Positions 29,026 through 39,766 of a stretch of DNA of 64,000 bases are shown piece by piece. The notes below the pieces were generated by a model that saw only the letters and a list, made by a program, of their open reading frames with translations, ran no database searches and was not told the origin of the DNA. The stretch comes from Stenotrophomonas oahuensis (GTDB lineage: Bacteria > Pseudomonadota > Gammaproteobacteria > Xanthomonadales > Xanthomonadaceae), in NCBI RefSeq assembly GCF_031834595.1, contig NZ_CP115541.1:1488001-1552000 (forward strand). The letters run 5' to 3'. Within the stretch, counting starts at the first letter, position 1. Every line of letters begins with the position of its first letter. Both the position numbers and the translations under genes were made by a program.

Positions 29026-30447
29026 TTAGAAACTGTATTTCGTAGTGAACTGCACGCGGTTGATGTCGCCCTTGCGGCCGTCCTCAATCTCGCGCACGCC
29101 ATACATGTACTCCGCACCGATATCGACCTTGGGCATCGGCGTGTAGAAGATGTTGCCGCGGATGCTCTGCACGCTCTTGGTCACCAGCGGGCCGAGGGTT
29201 CCGTCGTTGTCGTAGTCACTGCGGGCGTAGATCAGATTGGTACGCAGCTTCGGGGTGAAGGCGTGCCGCCAACCGACATAACCGGCCAGCACACCCGTGG
29301 GGTTGAGTTCGTCGCTCGCCACCTCGTAGGCGGTATCCGCGGTGACGCCCAGACCGACATAGCGGGCGATGCCTTCGCCGCCGCTGATCTGGTAATGCAG
29401 CGTGTCACTGTCGGCCATCACCCACTTGCCGCCCAGAGTCAGGCCGCCGCCGATCTTGTCGGCGTCCGCGCCAGTGGCTTGGTTGTCCACTTTCAGCTGG
29501 CGCACGATGGCACCGACACCGAAGGTGCCCCAGTCGCCCTTCCAGCCATAACGCGCGGTCAGGTCCGGCAGGCTGCCGCGGTCGGAGTTGCTGGACGCAT
29601 TGGTCCATGCCCCGGTGACGGGATTGCGGGTGCCGGTCAACACCGTGGTTTCCGGGTTTTCCAGCGCGATGCTGAAGCCGCCGTTGGTGTAGCGGATCTG
29701 GGTCTGGCGCACGAACAGCACGCCGTCGGTGGGACCGACGAAGTCGGCTGCTTCCGGCAGCGACGCCGCGTCCATGAAGTTCGACCAGGTTTGACCGGCC
29801 AGCCACTTGTTCCAGTACATGTAGGCGTGGCGCAGGGTCACACCGTAGGTATTGGTGGCGGTCTGGTTGCCCAGCGAGTTGCCAAAGAAGTCCATCTCGA
29901 AGAACGCACCGGCCTTGTTGCCCGATTCGCTCACGTTGTCGATGCCCAGGTTGAAGCGCGAGAACTTGGCGTGGGCGTTGAAGTCCACGTCCGACTTCTC
30001 GCCACTGCCGCCAGCACCGGCGACCGGGGTCTGACCGGGCAGGTACAGCGCGCGACCGGTGGCGTCGTCGGCCAGCTGACCGTCGCCGGTCTGGGTGGCG
30101 AGGAAATCGGCCTTGATGAAGCCGCCAATTTTGACCGTGGTGCCCGGCGCTGCGCCCGGCGTAATGGTGGTGACCTGGATCGGCTGCTTGCCGGCCGGTA
30201 CTGCCGGCTTCTGCTCGGCCTGGACCGTGCGCACGGCGGTGACGTCCTGCTGGGTCTGGGTGATCTGGGTCTGCTGCTGTTGCTGCGAAGACAGCAGCAG
30301 CTGCACCTGGCGCTCCAGTTCAGCAACGCGTGCCTCCAGTGCCTGCTCTTTGGCGGTCTGTGCGAACGCCATGCCGGGCGCAACCAGAGCGACCAGCAAG
30401 CAGGTCGCCAGGGGTTTGCGCACGGTCTTCAACATACGGGTACTCAT
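29026..30447 (-). CDS. DcaP-like trimeric porin
   Basis: A 473-residue outer-membrane protein. The signal peptide (KPLATCLLVALVAPGMAFA) is followed by a coiled-coil segment (EQALEARVAELERQVQLLL and a Gln-rich stretch), then a 16-strand-type barrel with VKIGGFIKADFLATQT, FSRFNLGIDN, GQTWSNFMDA and a terminal aromatic strand RVQFTTKYSF ending in Phe. This order is that of DcaP, the dicarboxylate porin family. The ATG at 30447 has a purine-rich ribosome site. It precedes the MHS symporter on the same strand, 84 bp apart. The 271 bp upstream to acs form a divergent promoter region. Confidence 0.85.
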   Translation of the reverse strand: MSTRMLKTVRKPLATCLLVALVAPGMAFAQTAKEQALEARVAELERQVQLLLSSQQQQQTQITQTQQDVTAVRTVQAEQKPAVPAGKQPIQVTTITPGAAPGTTVKIGGFIKADFLATQTGDGQLADDATGRALYLPGQTPVAGAGGSGEKSDVDFNAHAKFSRFNLGIDNVSESGNKAGAFFEMDFFGNSLGNQTATNTYGVTLRHAYMYWNKWLAGQTWSNFMDAASLPEAADFVGPTDGVLFVRQTQIRYTNGGFSIALENPETTVLTGTRNPVTGAWTNASSNSDRGSLPDLTARYGWKGDWGTFGVGAIVRQLKVDNQATGADADKIGGGLTLGGKWVMADSDTLHYQISGGEGIARYVGLGVTADTAYEVASDELNPTGVLAGYVGWRHAFTPKLRTNLIYARSDYDNDGTLGPLVTKSVQSIRGNIFYTPMPKVDIGAEYMYGVREIEDGRKGDINRVQFTTKYSF

Positions 30448-30718
30448 GTTGCCCTCTCTCCCGGGTGGCAAAGTGATCGCCGCGTGTGGGGTCACGGTCG
30501 AGCCGAGCGTGCGGCCGGCTGACGCACCCTGGCTATTCGCCATTGGTCGAAGGCAGGAGGTCGCCAGGAGCCTTGCCCCGCCTGGCATGTGGTGTTTTAC
30601 GACCAAGGTCTAAGCGCCGGGGTAACGCGGGGTGCGGTGGATGCGGCAAACTGAGAGGGAACATTCGCGGGTTATGCTGCAAACGCACAACCCAAGTCCA
30701 CGTGCAAGTGAGGGTGCC

Positions 30719-32662
<1,944 letters not shown>

Positions 32663-32677
32663 GACAGGCTCCCCCAC

Positions 32678-33343
32678 ATGCCTACCTTGTTGATTGCCGA
32701 TGACCACCCGCTGTTCCGCGAAGCCTTGCGCGGCGCGGTGCAGCGGGTGATTCCCGGCGTTGAACTGTACGAAGCCGACAGCGTGGAAGCGCTGTACCAC
32801 CTGGCTGACGAACACAACGACGCCGACCTGGTCCTGATGGATCTGAACATGCCCGGCGCGCAGGGCTTCAACGCGCTGGTGCACATGCGCGCCCTGCATC
32901 CGCACCTGCCGGTGGTGGTGGTGTCCGCACGCGAGGAGCCTACCGTCATGCGGCGGGCGCTCGACCACGGCGCGTTCGGCTTCATTCCGAAGTCGGCCGA
33001 TTCGGACACGATCGGCCACGCGCTGGGGACCATCCTGGATGGCGAAACCTGGGCTCCGCCGGAAGCGCACAGCGTGCCGGAGACCGGGCACGAGGAGCGC
33101 CTAGTCGGGCAGCGTCTGCGCGAACTCACCCCGCAGCAGTTCCGGGTGCTGCAGATGCTCGGCGCGGGGCGGTTGAACAAACAGATTGCGTACGACCTCA
33201 ACGTCTCCGAAGCCACGATCAAGGCGCATGTGACCGCGATTCTGCGCAAGCTGGGGGTGACCAACCGCACCCAGGCGGTGCTGATGGCCGGCAAGCTGAC
33301 GCTGGATGATGAGCCGCTGGTGCTGCCGCCCGAAGAGGACTGA
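32678..33343 (+). CDS. crbR: LuxR-type response regulator (CrbR/ErdR-like)
   Basis: A 221-residue regulator: receiver domain with LLIADDHPLFREAL, phospho-acceptor Asp in LVLMDLNMPG, and FIPKSA; then a LuxR/GerE helix-turn-helix LTPQQFRVLQMLGAGRLNKQ with SEATIKAHVTAILRKLGV. Its place directly after acs, with a matching SLC5-type kinase nearby (35508-38948), identifies it as the acetate-switch regulator known as CrbR in Vibrio and ErdR in Pseudomonas, which activates acs. The orthology is by context and domain type. Confidence 0.85.
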   Translation: MPTLLIADDHPLFREALRGAVQRVIPGVELYEADSVEALYHLADEHNDADLVLMDLNMPGAQGFNALVHMRALHPHLPVVVVSAREEPTVMRRALDHGAFGFIPKSADSDTIGHALGTILDGETWAPPEAHSVPETGHEERLVGQRLRELTPQQFRVLQMLGAGRLNKQIAYDLNVSEATIKAHVTAILRKLGVTNRTQAVLMAGKLTLDDEPLVLPPEED

Positions 33344-33344
33344 C

Positions 33345-33374
33345 GTAGAGCGGGGCTTGCCCCGCTGCTTTTTC
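33345..33374 (+). terminator. REP hairpin acting as terminator of acs-crbR
   Basis: GTAG then AGCGGGGC-TT-GCCCCGCT followed by GCTTTTT, two bases after the crbR stop. It has the GTAG head of a REP and the T-run of an intrinsic terminator. Confidence 0.8.
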
Positions 33375-33396
33375 GCGCGGTGTTGGGTGTGCGTGG

Positions 33397-33469
33397 TTGC
33401 CGGGCATGGCCCGGCACTACGTCGGGCGATGATGCATTTGCGTGGTTGCCGGCCAGCGGCCGGCAGTAC
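33397..33469. repeat. Two SMAG/REP stem-loops
   Basis: GCCGGGCATGGCCCGGCACTAC (reversed GTAG head) ends at 33420, and GCCGGCCAGCGGCCGGCAGTAC ends at 33469, both preceded by CGTGGTT. With the terminator and the riboswitch they fill the 395-bp gap before mntP. Confidence 0.75.
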
Positions 33470-33552
33470 CGATATAGCCGACGCTATACATTGCAGCATG
33501 CCCTGCGCAATTCACCCGTTACGGCCGTGAGCGCCGTTCGCGGTGCTAAGCT

Positions 33553-33666
33553 TCGCGTCCCCTTGGGGAGTAGCCTGTTTCCTGCGAAGGAAACGCCCGT
33601 ATCAACATACTCGGCCAATGCGCCGTGGTGCGGGCAGCCTGTGATGGTTGGCGAGACCAGCGGTCC
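33553..33666 (+). ncRNA. yybP-ykoY manganese riboswitch
   Basis: The leader of mntP carries the aptamer signatures GGGGAGTAG (33565-33573), CAACATACTC (33603-33612) and GCGAGACCA (33651-33659) in correct order, with the variable stem between. These form the Mn2+-binding cross-helix loop of the yybP-ykoY family; the X. oryzae member is one of the crystallised aptamers. No clear terminator hairpin follows, so control may be at translation. It should turn mntP on when Mn2+ is high. Confidence 0.93.
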
Positions 33667-33738
33667 GCGTGCGCAACGTCAGGTTGGGCGCGAACGTGGA
33701 TCGTTGTCCGTCTCATGCCCGACCTGCCACGTGACCCG

Positions 33739-34317
33739 ATGTCCCCCGTTTCGATGTTGTTGATCGGCTTTGCCATGTCCACCGATGCCTTCGCTGCGGC
33801 GATCGGCAAAGGCGCGGCCATGCGCAGGCCGCGGTTCGTCGACGCCCTGCGCGCCGGCCTGATCTTTGGCGTGATCGAGGCGGTCACCCCGGTGATCGGC
33901 TGGTTGCTGGGCCGTGCGGCGTCGTCCTACGTGGAAGCGTTCGACCACTGGATTGCCTTCGTGCTGCTGGGTGCGCTGGGTGTCCACATGATCATCAACG
34001 GGGTGAAACCCGAGGGAGACGACGCCGACGAAGACCCGGACAAGCACCACGGCTTCTGGCACCTGGCGATGACCGGCTTCGCCACCAGCATCGACGCAAT
34101 GGCGGTCGGCGTGGGCCTGGCCTTCCTGAACGTGCATATCGGGGTGATGGCGGCGGTGATCGGGCTGTGCACGCTGGTCATGGTCACCACCGGGATCATG
34201 CTCGGCCGGGCGCTGGGCCAGCTGGTCGGCAAGCGCGCCGAGATCGTCGGTGGCGTGATTCTGATCCTCGTCGGATCAACCATTCTGTATGAACATCTGA
34301 GCGCCGCAGGCGGCTAA
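33739..34317 (+). CDS. mntP: Manganese efflux pump MntP
   Basis: A 192-residue, six-helix Mn2+ exporter. The two repeat halves show [16 protein letters not shown] and [17 protein letters not shown], with the intramembrane Asp residues needed for transport. The ATG at 33739 ([10 protein letters not shown]) aligns with E. coli MntP; an upstream ATG at 33715 would add eight residues. A yybP-ykoY riboswitch precedes it. Its stop overlaps, tail to tail, the end of the gene on the other strand by four bases. Confidence 0.93.
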   Translation: MSPVSMLLIGFAMSTDAFAAAIGKGAAMRRPRFVDALRAGLIFGVIEAVTPVIGWLLGRAASSYVEAFDHWIAFVLLGALGVHMIINGVKPEGDDADEDPDKHHGFWHLAMTGFATSIDAMAVGVGLAFLNVHIGVMAAVIGLCTLVMVTTGIMLGRALGQLVGKRAEIVGGVILILVGSTILYEHLSAAGG

Positions 34318-35432
34318 CGACGCGGACCGTGCGGGTCGACGATGTCGACCAGTTCGTGTCCACCCGGAATGCGTCGGTGCAGCAGCCGCCACGCATTACG
34401 CCCCGGGCAGCGACGCCCGCCCATATGCAGGTCGCTGGCCAGGTATTCCTCGCCCTGGTAGGTGATCAGGTGGCCGCAGGGTCGGTGGGCGGCCAGATCC
34501 TGCTCAATCCGCTCCAGTTCCCGCCAGGTGCGACATTCGGACGGTAACGCCGCCAACTTGGCACGCAGCAGCGGCCCTCGCTGTATGACCAGCGCATCGC
34601 CCGACGACGGCACCGCAGCTTCCGGTAACGAAGCCGGTCGCCCGGCGCGCGCGCAGGACGCACGTGGACAGCGACGACGGACCGCGTGCACAAGGGGTCC
34701 TGGTGCAAACGTCTGGGTTGTCTGGCCGGGTGGAAGCTCCGCCGGCAGCACCTGCCATTCGCCGTCGCGCACTTCAGTGGTGAAGGCACGTGCGTCGGAC
34801 AGCCGCTCATTGGCCAGATCCACGCGCAGATAGGGGCAGCGCATCTGGCGTAAAGCGGTCCCGGCACCCACGCCCTCCTGGTTCATGGCCTGGGCAATGT
34901 CACCTTGATGGCGCGTGTTTGTGGCCACCAGATAGCAGGCATGGGCGTTGCGTTTGCTGAGCAGCACGATGCCGCGATCCGCGCAGTGGGTCAGATAGAA
35001 ATGACGAATGACCTCGCCGATCAGTCGATTGGGAGCCAGATCGCGCAGCACGCAGTATTCGTTGAAGCGTTCGGTCATCCGTGCGAAGTCAGCCTCCAGC
35101 TTGCCGGACAGCCGCTGCAGCGCCAGCTCATCGTCGACGCTGGTTCCCGCCCGGCGCAGCAGCGCCTGCACCGCAGGGTAATCGGCAAATGCGCGAACCT
35201 GCGCGTGATGCGCGCGCAGACGTGCCTCCTGTTCGTCCATGCCCTGCAGCACGCTGGCCCAGCCCACCCCGAGCATGCTGCCGAAGGTGGCACCCGGCAG
35301 CATGTTGGACATCCCTTGCAGCGCCGCCGCCATGCCGCCTCCGACCGCCGCGCCCAGCGCGGCGGCGGTCGGCAGCGCCCAGTCGGACTGCAACGGCATG
35401 TTGAGGACGGCGCGATACGGAATGGAAAGCAC
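34314..35432 (-). CDS. Unknown protein with Gly/Ala-rich hydrophobic N-terminal segment
   Basis: I do not recognise this family. About 372 residues from a GTG at 35432 with TGGAG at proper spacing; an ATG at 35468 is possible but has no ribosome site. Residues ~15-60 hold a striking Gly/Ala/Met-rich hydrophobic block ([20 protein letters not shown], then [18 protein letters not shown]), like a glycine-zipper hairpin able to enter membranes. The rest is soluble and Arg/Cys-containing ([20 protein letters not shown]; a late [20 protein letters not shown]). No signal peptide. It lies 75 bp downstream of crbS on the same strand. It could be an effector-like or membrane-inserting protein; this is speculation. 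Confidence 0.5.
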   Translation of the reverse strand: MLSIPYRAVLNMPLQSDWALPTAAALGAAVGGGMAAALQGMSNMLPGATFGSMLGVGWASVLQGMDEQEARLRAHHAQVRAFADYPAVQALLRRAGTSVDDELALQRLSGKLEADFARMTERFNEYCVLRDLAPNRLIGEVIRHFYLTHCADRGIVLLSKRNAHACYLVATNTRHQGDIAQAMNQEGVGAGTALRQMRCPYLRVDLANERLSDARAFTTEVRDGEWQVLPAELPPGQTTQTFAPGPLVHAVRRRCPRASCARAGRPASLPEAAVPSSGDALVIQRGPLLRAKLAALPSECRTWRELERIEQDLAAHRPCGHLITYQGEEYLASDLHMGGRRCPGRNAWRLLHRRIPGGHELVDIVDPHGPRR

Positions 35433-35507
35433 GCGGGCTCCAGGCGACGGGGTCTGGTCGCGGAGCATAGGCAGAGTGCTGCCGGATTGAACTGAGACGA
35501 CTCCGAA

Positions 35508-38500
35508 TCAGCCGGCCAGTCGCGAATGGGCGGTGAGGAACGCCCGCAGCGACGCGGGCTTGATCGGCTTGGTCAGCAGCCGGTAGCCGCGCTCGCGGGC
35601 CATCCGCTTGAGTTCATCGCGACCGTCGGCGGTGAGCAACGCGCCAGGAATGTCGCGCCCGGCCTTCTCACGCAACGCCACCAGTGCGTCCAGGCCGTCC
35701 AGACGATCATGCAGGTGATAGTCCACCAGCATCACGTCCGGCGAGGACGTCACCTGATCGAGCGCCTGGTCAACGGTGCTGGCGGTAATCACGTCAACCT
35801 GCCAGCGCCCGAGCAGCGCGCGCATGCCGTCCAGAATTTCCTGGTCGTTGTCGACGCACAACACGCGCATGCCGGCCAGCGAATCGGTACGCTGCGGGCG
35901 CTCTGCGGCGGCCGGCGCTGGGGCCGGCAACTGCGGGGTGGGTGCACGTGGCAGCAGGATCGAGAACATGCTGCCACTGCCGACCCGGCTGCGGGCGTTG
36001 AGCTGGTGATCGAGCAGACGCGAGATGCGCTGGCAGATCGACAACCCCAGCCCCAACCCCTGTTCGCCCCAGTCGAAGGGCTGCTGGTAGCGATGGAACT
36101 CGTCGAAAATCTGCTGCATGTGGTGTTCGGGGATGCCCGGGCCGGTGTCCCAGACCTGCAGCTCGATGCTGTCACCGCGGTGCCGCACGGCCATGACGAT
36201 GCGGCCCTGGCGGGTATAGCGTAGCGCATTGGCGAGGAAATTCTGCAGCACACGGCGCAGCAGGCGGCGATCACTGCGTACCCAGGCCGGGCGCGCGAAC
36301 AGGTCCAGGCGCAGGCCACGTCCGGCGGCGACCGGCGAATACTGCGCCGCCAATTCGCGCATCAGCAGGCTGACATCAAACTCCCCCACCACCGGATGCA
36401 GGCCACCGGCTTCCAGGCGCGACACGTCCAGCAGCCCGTCCAGCAGTTCCTCGGCTGCGCGCAGTGACGCGTCCACGCGCTCGGCCAGGTGGCGCTGCTC
36501 GTCGTTGTTGTGGTGGCTGTCGCGCAATGCCGAGGCAAACAGTCGCGCCGCGTTGAGTGGCTGCAGCACGTCATGGCTGATCGCCGCAAGGAACCGGGTC
36601 TTGGACTGCTGGGCGACTTCGGCTTCATGCGAGCGTTCGGCGACACGCTGTTCCAACGTCTCGTTGGCTTCCAGCAGGGCTTTTTCGGCGTGCTTGTAGT
36701 CGGTGATGTCGTTGTAGCTGGTCACATAGCCACCGCCCGGCAGCGCCTGGCCGCGCATTTCGATGACCTTGCCGTCGCTGCGGGTGCGCTCGAAGATGTG
36801 CGGCGAACCGGCCCGCATGTAGCCGATGCGGCGGTTGATCTGCAGTTCGATGTCGCCCTCGCCCAGCTCGCCACGCTCGGCGTTGTAGCGGATCAGGTCG
36901 GCCACCGGCCGGCCCACGTACAGCATGCCGTCGGGGTAGCCGAACATCTGCTGGTAGCGCCGGTTCCAGGCCGTCAGCCGCATTTCCGGGTCAACCACGC
37001 TGACCCCGGCGCTGATGTTCTCCAGCGTGGTGGAGAGAATCTCGCGATTGAAGCGCAGCTCCTGTCCGGCTTCGTCCAGCACCGCGACCACTTCGCCCAG
37101 GTCCATGCCCGAGCCGCGCAACAGGCTGGTCAGCAGCAGACGTGCCGATGCTGCGCCAATCGATGCGGCCAGCAGGCGTTCGGTGAACTGCACCCAGGCG
37201 CGGTCTGCTGGTGCCGAGGCCTGCAGGTCGCGGTCCATCGACTGCGCCTGTTCGAAGAAGGCGCGCCGGGCGTGGCGCTCGCCCACCACCCGCGAGGCCA
37301 GCGCCAGCAGGTCCCCCACGTGCACATGGCCAGGCCAGGCACCGGCCACCGACGGACGTTCGGCATAGGGGTCGAGGAACGGCGCGGCGCGCAGGCGTTC
37401 ATCGACACCCGGGCGCCAGCGCACCGAACCCAGCACCATCGCCGCGACGTTGATCAGCAATGACCAGAACGTACCGTGGGTCAGCGGGTCCCAGCCGCTC
37501 ATGCCGAACAGGCGCTGCGGCTGCAGCCAGGTCAGGCCGAAGGGACCGGCGGTGAGCCAGGCCGGGTCGGTCCAGCCGGCATGGGTCAGCGCCGGCAGCA
37601 GCAGGGTATAGATCCAGGTGCCGAAGCCCAGCACGATGCCGGCTTCCACACCGCGACGGCTGGCCCCGCGCCAGTACAGCCCGCCGATCAGGCCCGGCGC
37701 GAACTGCGCCACGGCGGCAAAGGCCATCAGCCCATAGGAGGCCAGGGTGCTGTCATTGCTGCTGCCGCGGTAGTAGCTGTAGGCCGCGAAGGCCAGCATC
37801 AGAATCGCCAGGCGGCGGATCCACAACACCCGCGAGGCGACCTCCGCCGCTTCGCGGTGGTCGCCACTGCGGCGCAGCAGCACCGGCATCACCAGGTCGT
37901 TGCTGACCATGGTGGCCAGGGCGATGGAAGTGACGATGACCATGCCGGTCGCCGCCGAGAAACCGCCCACATAGGCCACCAGCGCCAGCAGGCGGCGGCC
38001 TTCGGCCAAGGGCAGGGCCAGCACCATGCTGTCGTCGGCGACCGTACCACCGTTGCCAAACAGCGAGACGCCGGCGGTGGCGATGGGAATCACCATCGCG
38101 GAGATGATGATCAGGTAGCCGCCGAACATCCAACGCGCACGCCGCACATCGCCGACATCGGCGCACTCCACCACCGCCACGTGAAACTGGCGTGGCAGGC
38201 AGATGATGGCCAGAAAGCCCAGCAGAGTCTGCGAGATAAAGCCGACCGGGGGCAGGCCGGTGAACAGCGTATGCGCGCCGCGCACCACTGCTTCGCCACG
38301 GTCATTGAGCCAGAGGAAGGCAAACAGTCCCACCGCCACCATCGCGATCAGCTTGATCATCGACTCGAAGGCAATGGCCAGCATCATGCCGTGGTGGTGC
38401 TCGGTGGCATCGATCTGGCGGGTGCCGAACAAAGTAGCGAACAGCGCCATCAGCAGCGCCACATACAACGCCGGGTCTTCGAAATAGCCGGTGGGACCGT

Positions 38501-38948
38501 GGTGCCCGGTCAGCACTTCCAGGCTCATCGCCACCGCTTTGTACTGCAGCGCCAGGTACGGCACGATGCCGATCAGCGCGATGCCGGCGACCAGCGCGGC
38601 CAGCCGCCGCGAACGGCCGAAGCGCGAGGAGATGAAGTCGGCGATGGAGACCACGTTCTGGCTGCGCGCGATCAGCGCCAGGCGCTCGATGATGCGCCAG
38701 CCGAACAGCAGCATCAGCAGCGGGCCGAGGTAGATCGGCAGGTAGCCAATGCCGTTGCGCACCGCCGTGCCGACCGCACCGTAGAAGGTCCACGACGAGC
38801 AGTACACCGCCAACGCCAGGCTGTAGACCACCGGGCGCAGCCACGGGCGATCCGGGTACATCGGCCGCCGGTCGCCCCACCACGCCACGCCGAACAACAG
38901 CGCGGCGTAGGCCACCGAGACCAGCAGCAGAATCCAGCTTGAGACCAA
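35508..38948 (-). CDS. crbS: SLC5-type hybrid sensor kinase (CrbS/MxtR-like)
   Basis: A 1,146-residue hybrid kinase. Residues ~1-490 form a 13-helix sodium:solute symporter (SLC5) domain, ~520-610 a STAC-like linker, ~640-750 a PAS domain (ISAGVSVVDPEMRLTAWNRR), then HisKA with the phospho-His in FLAAISHDVLQPLNAARLF, an HATPase (ANALRYT, DTGPGIPEHH, GLGLSI), and a C-terminal receiver (RVLCVDNDQEI, VMLVDYHL). This is the CbrA/CrbS/MxtR architecture. With acs and crbR close by, it is most likely the acetate-responsive kinase acting on CrbR. The start at 38948 is a TTG; no other in-frame start precedes the first helix. Confidence 0.85.
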   Translation of the reverse strand: MVSSWILLLVSVAYAALLFGVAWWGDRRPMYPDRPWLRPVVYSLALAVYCSSWTFYGAVGTAVRNGIGYLPIYLGPLLMLLFGWRIIERLALIARSQNVVSIADFISSRFGRSRRLAALVAGIALIGIVPYLALQYKAVAMSLEVLTGHHGPTGYFEDPALYVALLMALFATLFGTRQIDATEHHHGMMLAIAFESMIKLIAMVAVGLFAFLWLNDRGEAVVRGAHTLFTGLPPVGFISQTLLGFLAIICLPRQFHVAVVECADVGDVRRARWMFGGYLIIISAMVIPIATAGVSLFGNGGTVADDSMVLALPLAEGRRLLALVAYVGGFSAATGMVIVTSIALATMVSNDLVMPVLLRRSGDHREAAEVASRVLWIRRLAILMLAFAAYSYYRGSSNDSTLASYGLMAFAAVAQFAPGLIGGLYWRGASRRGVEAGIVLGFGTWIYTLLLPALTHAGWTDPAWLTAGPFGLTWLQPQRLFGMSGWDPLTHGTFWSLLINVAAMVLGSVRWRPGVDERLRAAPFLDPYAERPSVAGAWPGHVHVGDLLALASRVVGERHARRAFFEQAQSMDRDLQASAPADRAWVQFTERLLAASIGAASARLLLTSLLRGSGMDLGEVVAVLDEAGQELRFNREILSTTLENISAGVSVVDPEMRLTAWNRRYQQMFGYPDGMLYVGRPVADLIRYNAERGELGEGDIELQINRRIGYMRAGSPHIFERTRSDGKVIEMRGQALPGGGYVTSYNDITDYKHAEKALLEANETLEQRVAERSHEAEVAQQSKTRFLAAISHDVLQPLNAARLFASALRDSHHNNDEQRHLAERVDASLRAAEELLDGLLDVSRLEAGGLHPVVGEFDVSLLMRELAAQYSPVAAGRGLRLDLFARPAWVRSDRRLLRRVLQNFLANALRYTRQGRIVMAVRHRGDSIELQVWDTGPGIPEHHMQQIFDEFHRYQQPFDWGEQGLGLGLSICQRISRLLDHQLNARSRVGSGSMFSILLPRAPTPQLPAPAPAAAERPQRTDSLAGMRVLCVDNDQEILDGMRALLGRWQVDVITASTVDQALDQVTSSPDVMLVDYHLHDRLDGLDALVALREKAGRDIPGALLTADGRDELKRMARERGYRLLTKPIKPASLRAFLTAHSRLAG

Positions 38949-39009
38949 GGGCCGTGTTCCCGGAGCAGACGTGGCCCCAGTGTAGTGGGTTATGTCGCAA
39001 CTGGCTCTT

Positions 39010-39040
39010 GTAGAGGTTCCACGCTTGGCCGAGCGTGTGG
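39010..39040 (+). repeat. REP-like stem-loop
   Basis: GTAGAGG followed by CCACGCT-TGGCCG-AGCGTGTGG, an imperfect GTAG-headed stem-loop just upstream of the unknown gene at 39068, in the gap to crbS. Confidence 0.55.
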
Positions 39041-39067
39041 GGCCACCCTCGCAGAAGGACGTACGAC

Positions 39068-39766
39068 ATGGATCCGGCTACCGCTGCAGACCCTTCCACG
39101 TGGATTCCGCTCACCGTGCCTCAGGGCACCTCCACGCCCGCGGCCAGCCTGCGGCAGGCCGCGCGTCAGCTCAGCACGATTGAAAACGCGACGTTGTACG
39201 TGGGCGGCAATGTCACCCTGACCCGCACGCGGGTATCCCGGCAGCGGGAGGAACGCGTGGACGAGCACAAGCATCTTCGACGTGAGGTGCGGCGCGAACT
39301 GGGCTTGTTGAAGCCCTCCCAGACCTACCCGCGCCCTGATCGCGAGCGGATCGCCACGCTGATCGCCGACAAGGTCATGCAGCGGGTCCCGCTGGGTACG
39401 CGCGCGCCGACGGAACTTCGGCTGATGTACCTGGAACCGACCATCGGCACGCTGTCCGGCCGCCTGGTGGATGGCATCGCCTTCAAGGTCGCCGCCTGGT
39501 GGCTGGACGCGCTGCCGCCCTTGCGCCCGCTCACGCCCGAACCCGGTCCAGGCTGGTATCCGCACAATCCACTGGGCGACACCCGTCCGGAACTGGACCT
39601 GGAACGCGCGCCGCTCCACGTCAGTGGCAGGCGGCTGCTGGACGACCTGCGCGGACTCAGCGTTACGCCGCTGCCGGCCCGATCGATCGCGACGGCAACC
39701 GCAGGTGCACCTGGGTGCCCTGCCCCGCCTGGCTGTGCACCTGCACCGAGCCGCCGGCAGCGTTGA
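39068..39766 (+). CDS. Unknown basic protein
   Basis: I do not recognise this family. A 232-residue, Arg-rich protein; AAGGAC precedes the ATG at 39068. It has no signal peptide or membrane helix. The N-terminal region is Thr/Ala-rich (MDPATAADPSTWIPLTVPQG) and the middle is a charged helix (RVSRQREERVDEHKHLRREV). Its last ~34 codons run antisense across the end of the histidine-kinase gene, where composition changes to Pro/Ala/Cys-rich (GAPGCPAPPGCAPAPSR), which suggests the original stop was lost or that the overlap is recent. Function cannot be assigned. Confidence 0.5.
   Translation: MDPATAADPSTWIPLTVPQGTSTPAASLRQAARQLSTIENATLYVGGNVTLTRTRVSRQREERVDEHKHLRREVRRELGLLKPSQTYPRPDRERIATLIADKVMQRVPLGTRAPTELRLMYLEPTIGTLSGRLVDGIAFKVAAWWLDALPPLRPLTPEPGPGWYPHNPLGDTRPELDLERAPLHVSGRRLLDDLRGLSVTPLPARSIATATAGAPGCPAPPGCAPAPSRRQR

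Noticed and set aside
30448..30718. A sigma-54 promoter for acs
   Set aside because: No TGGCAC-N5-TTGC match at acceptable spacing; CrbR-type control does not require one.
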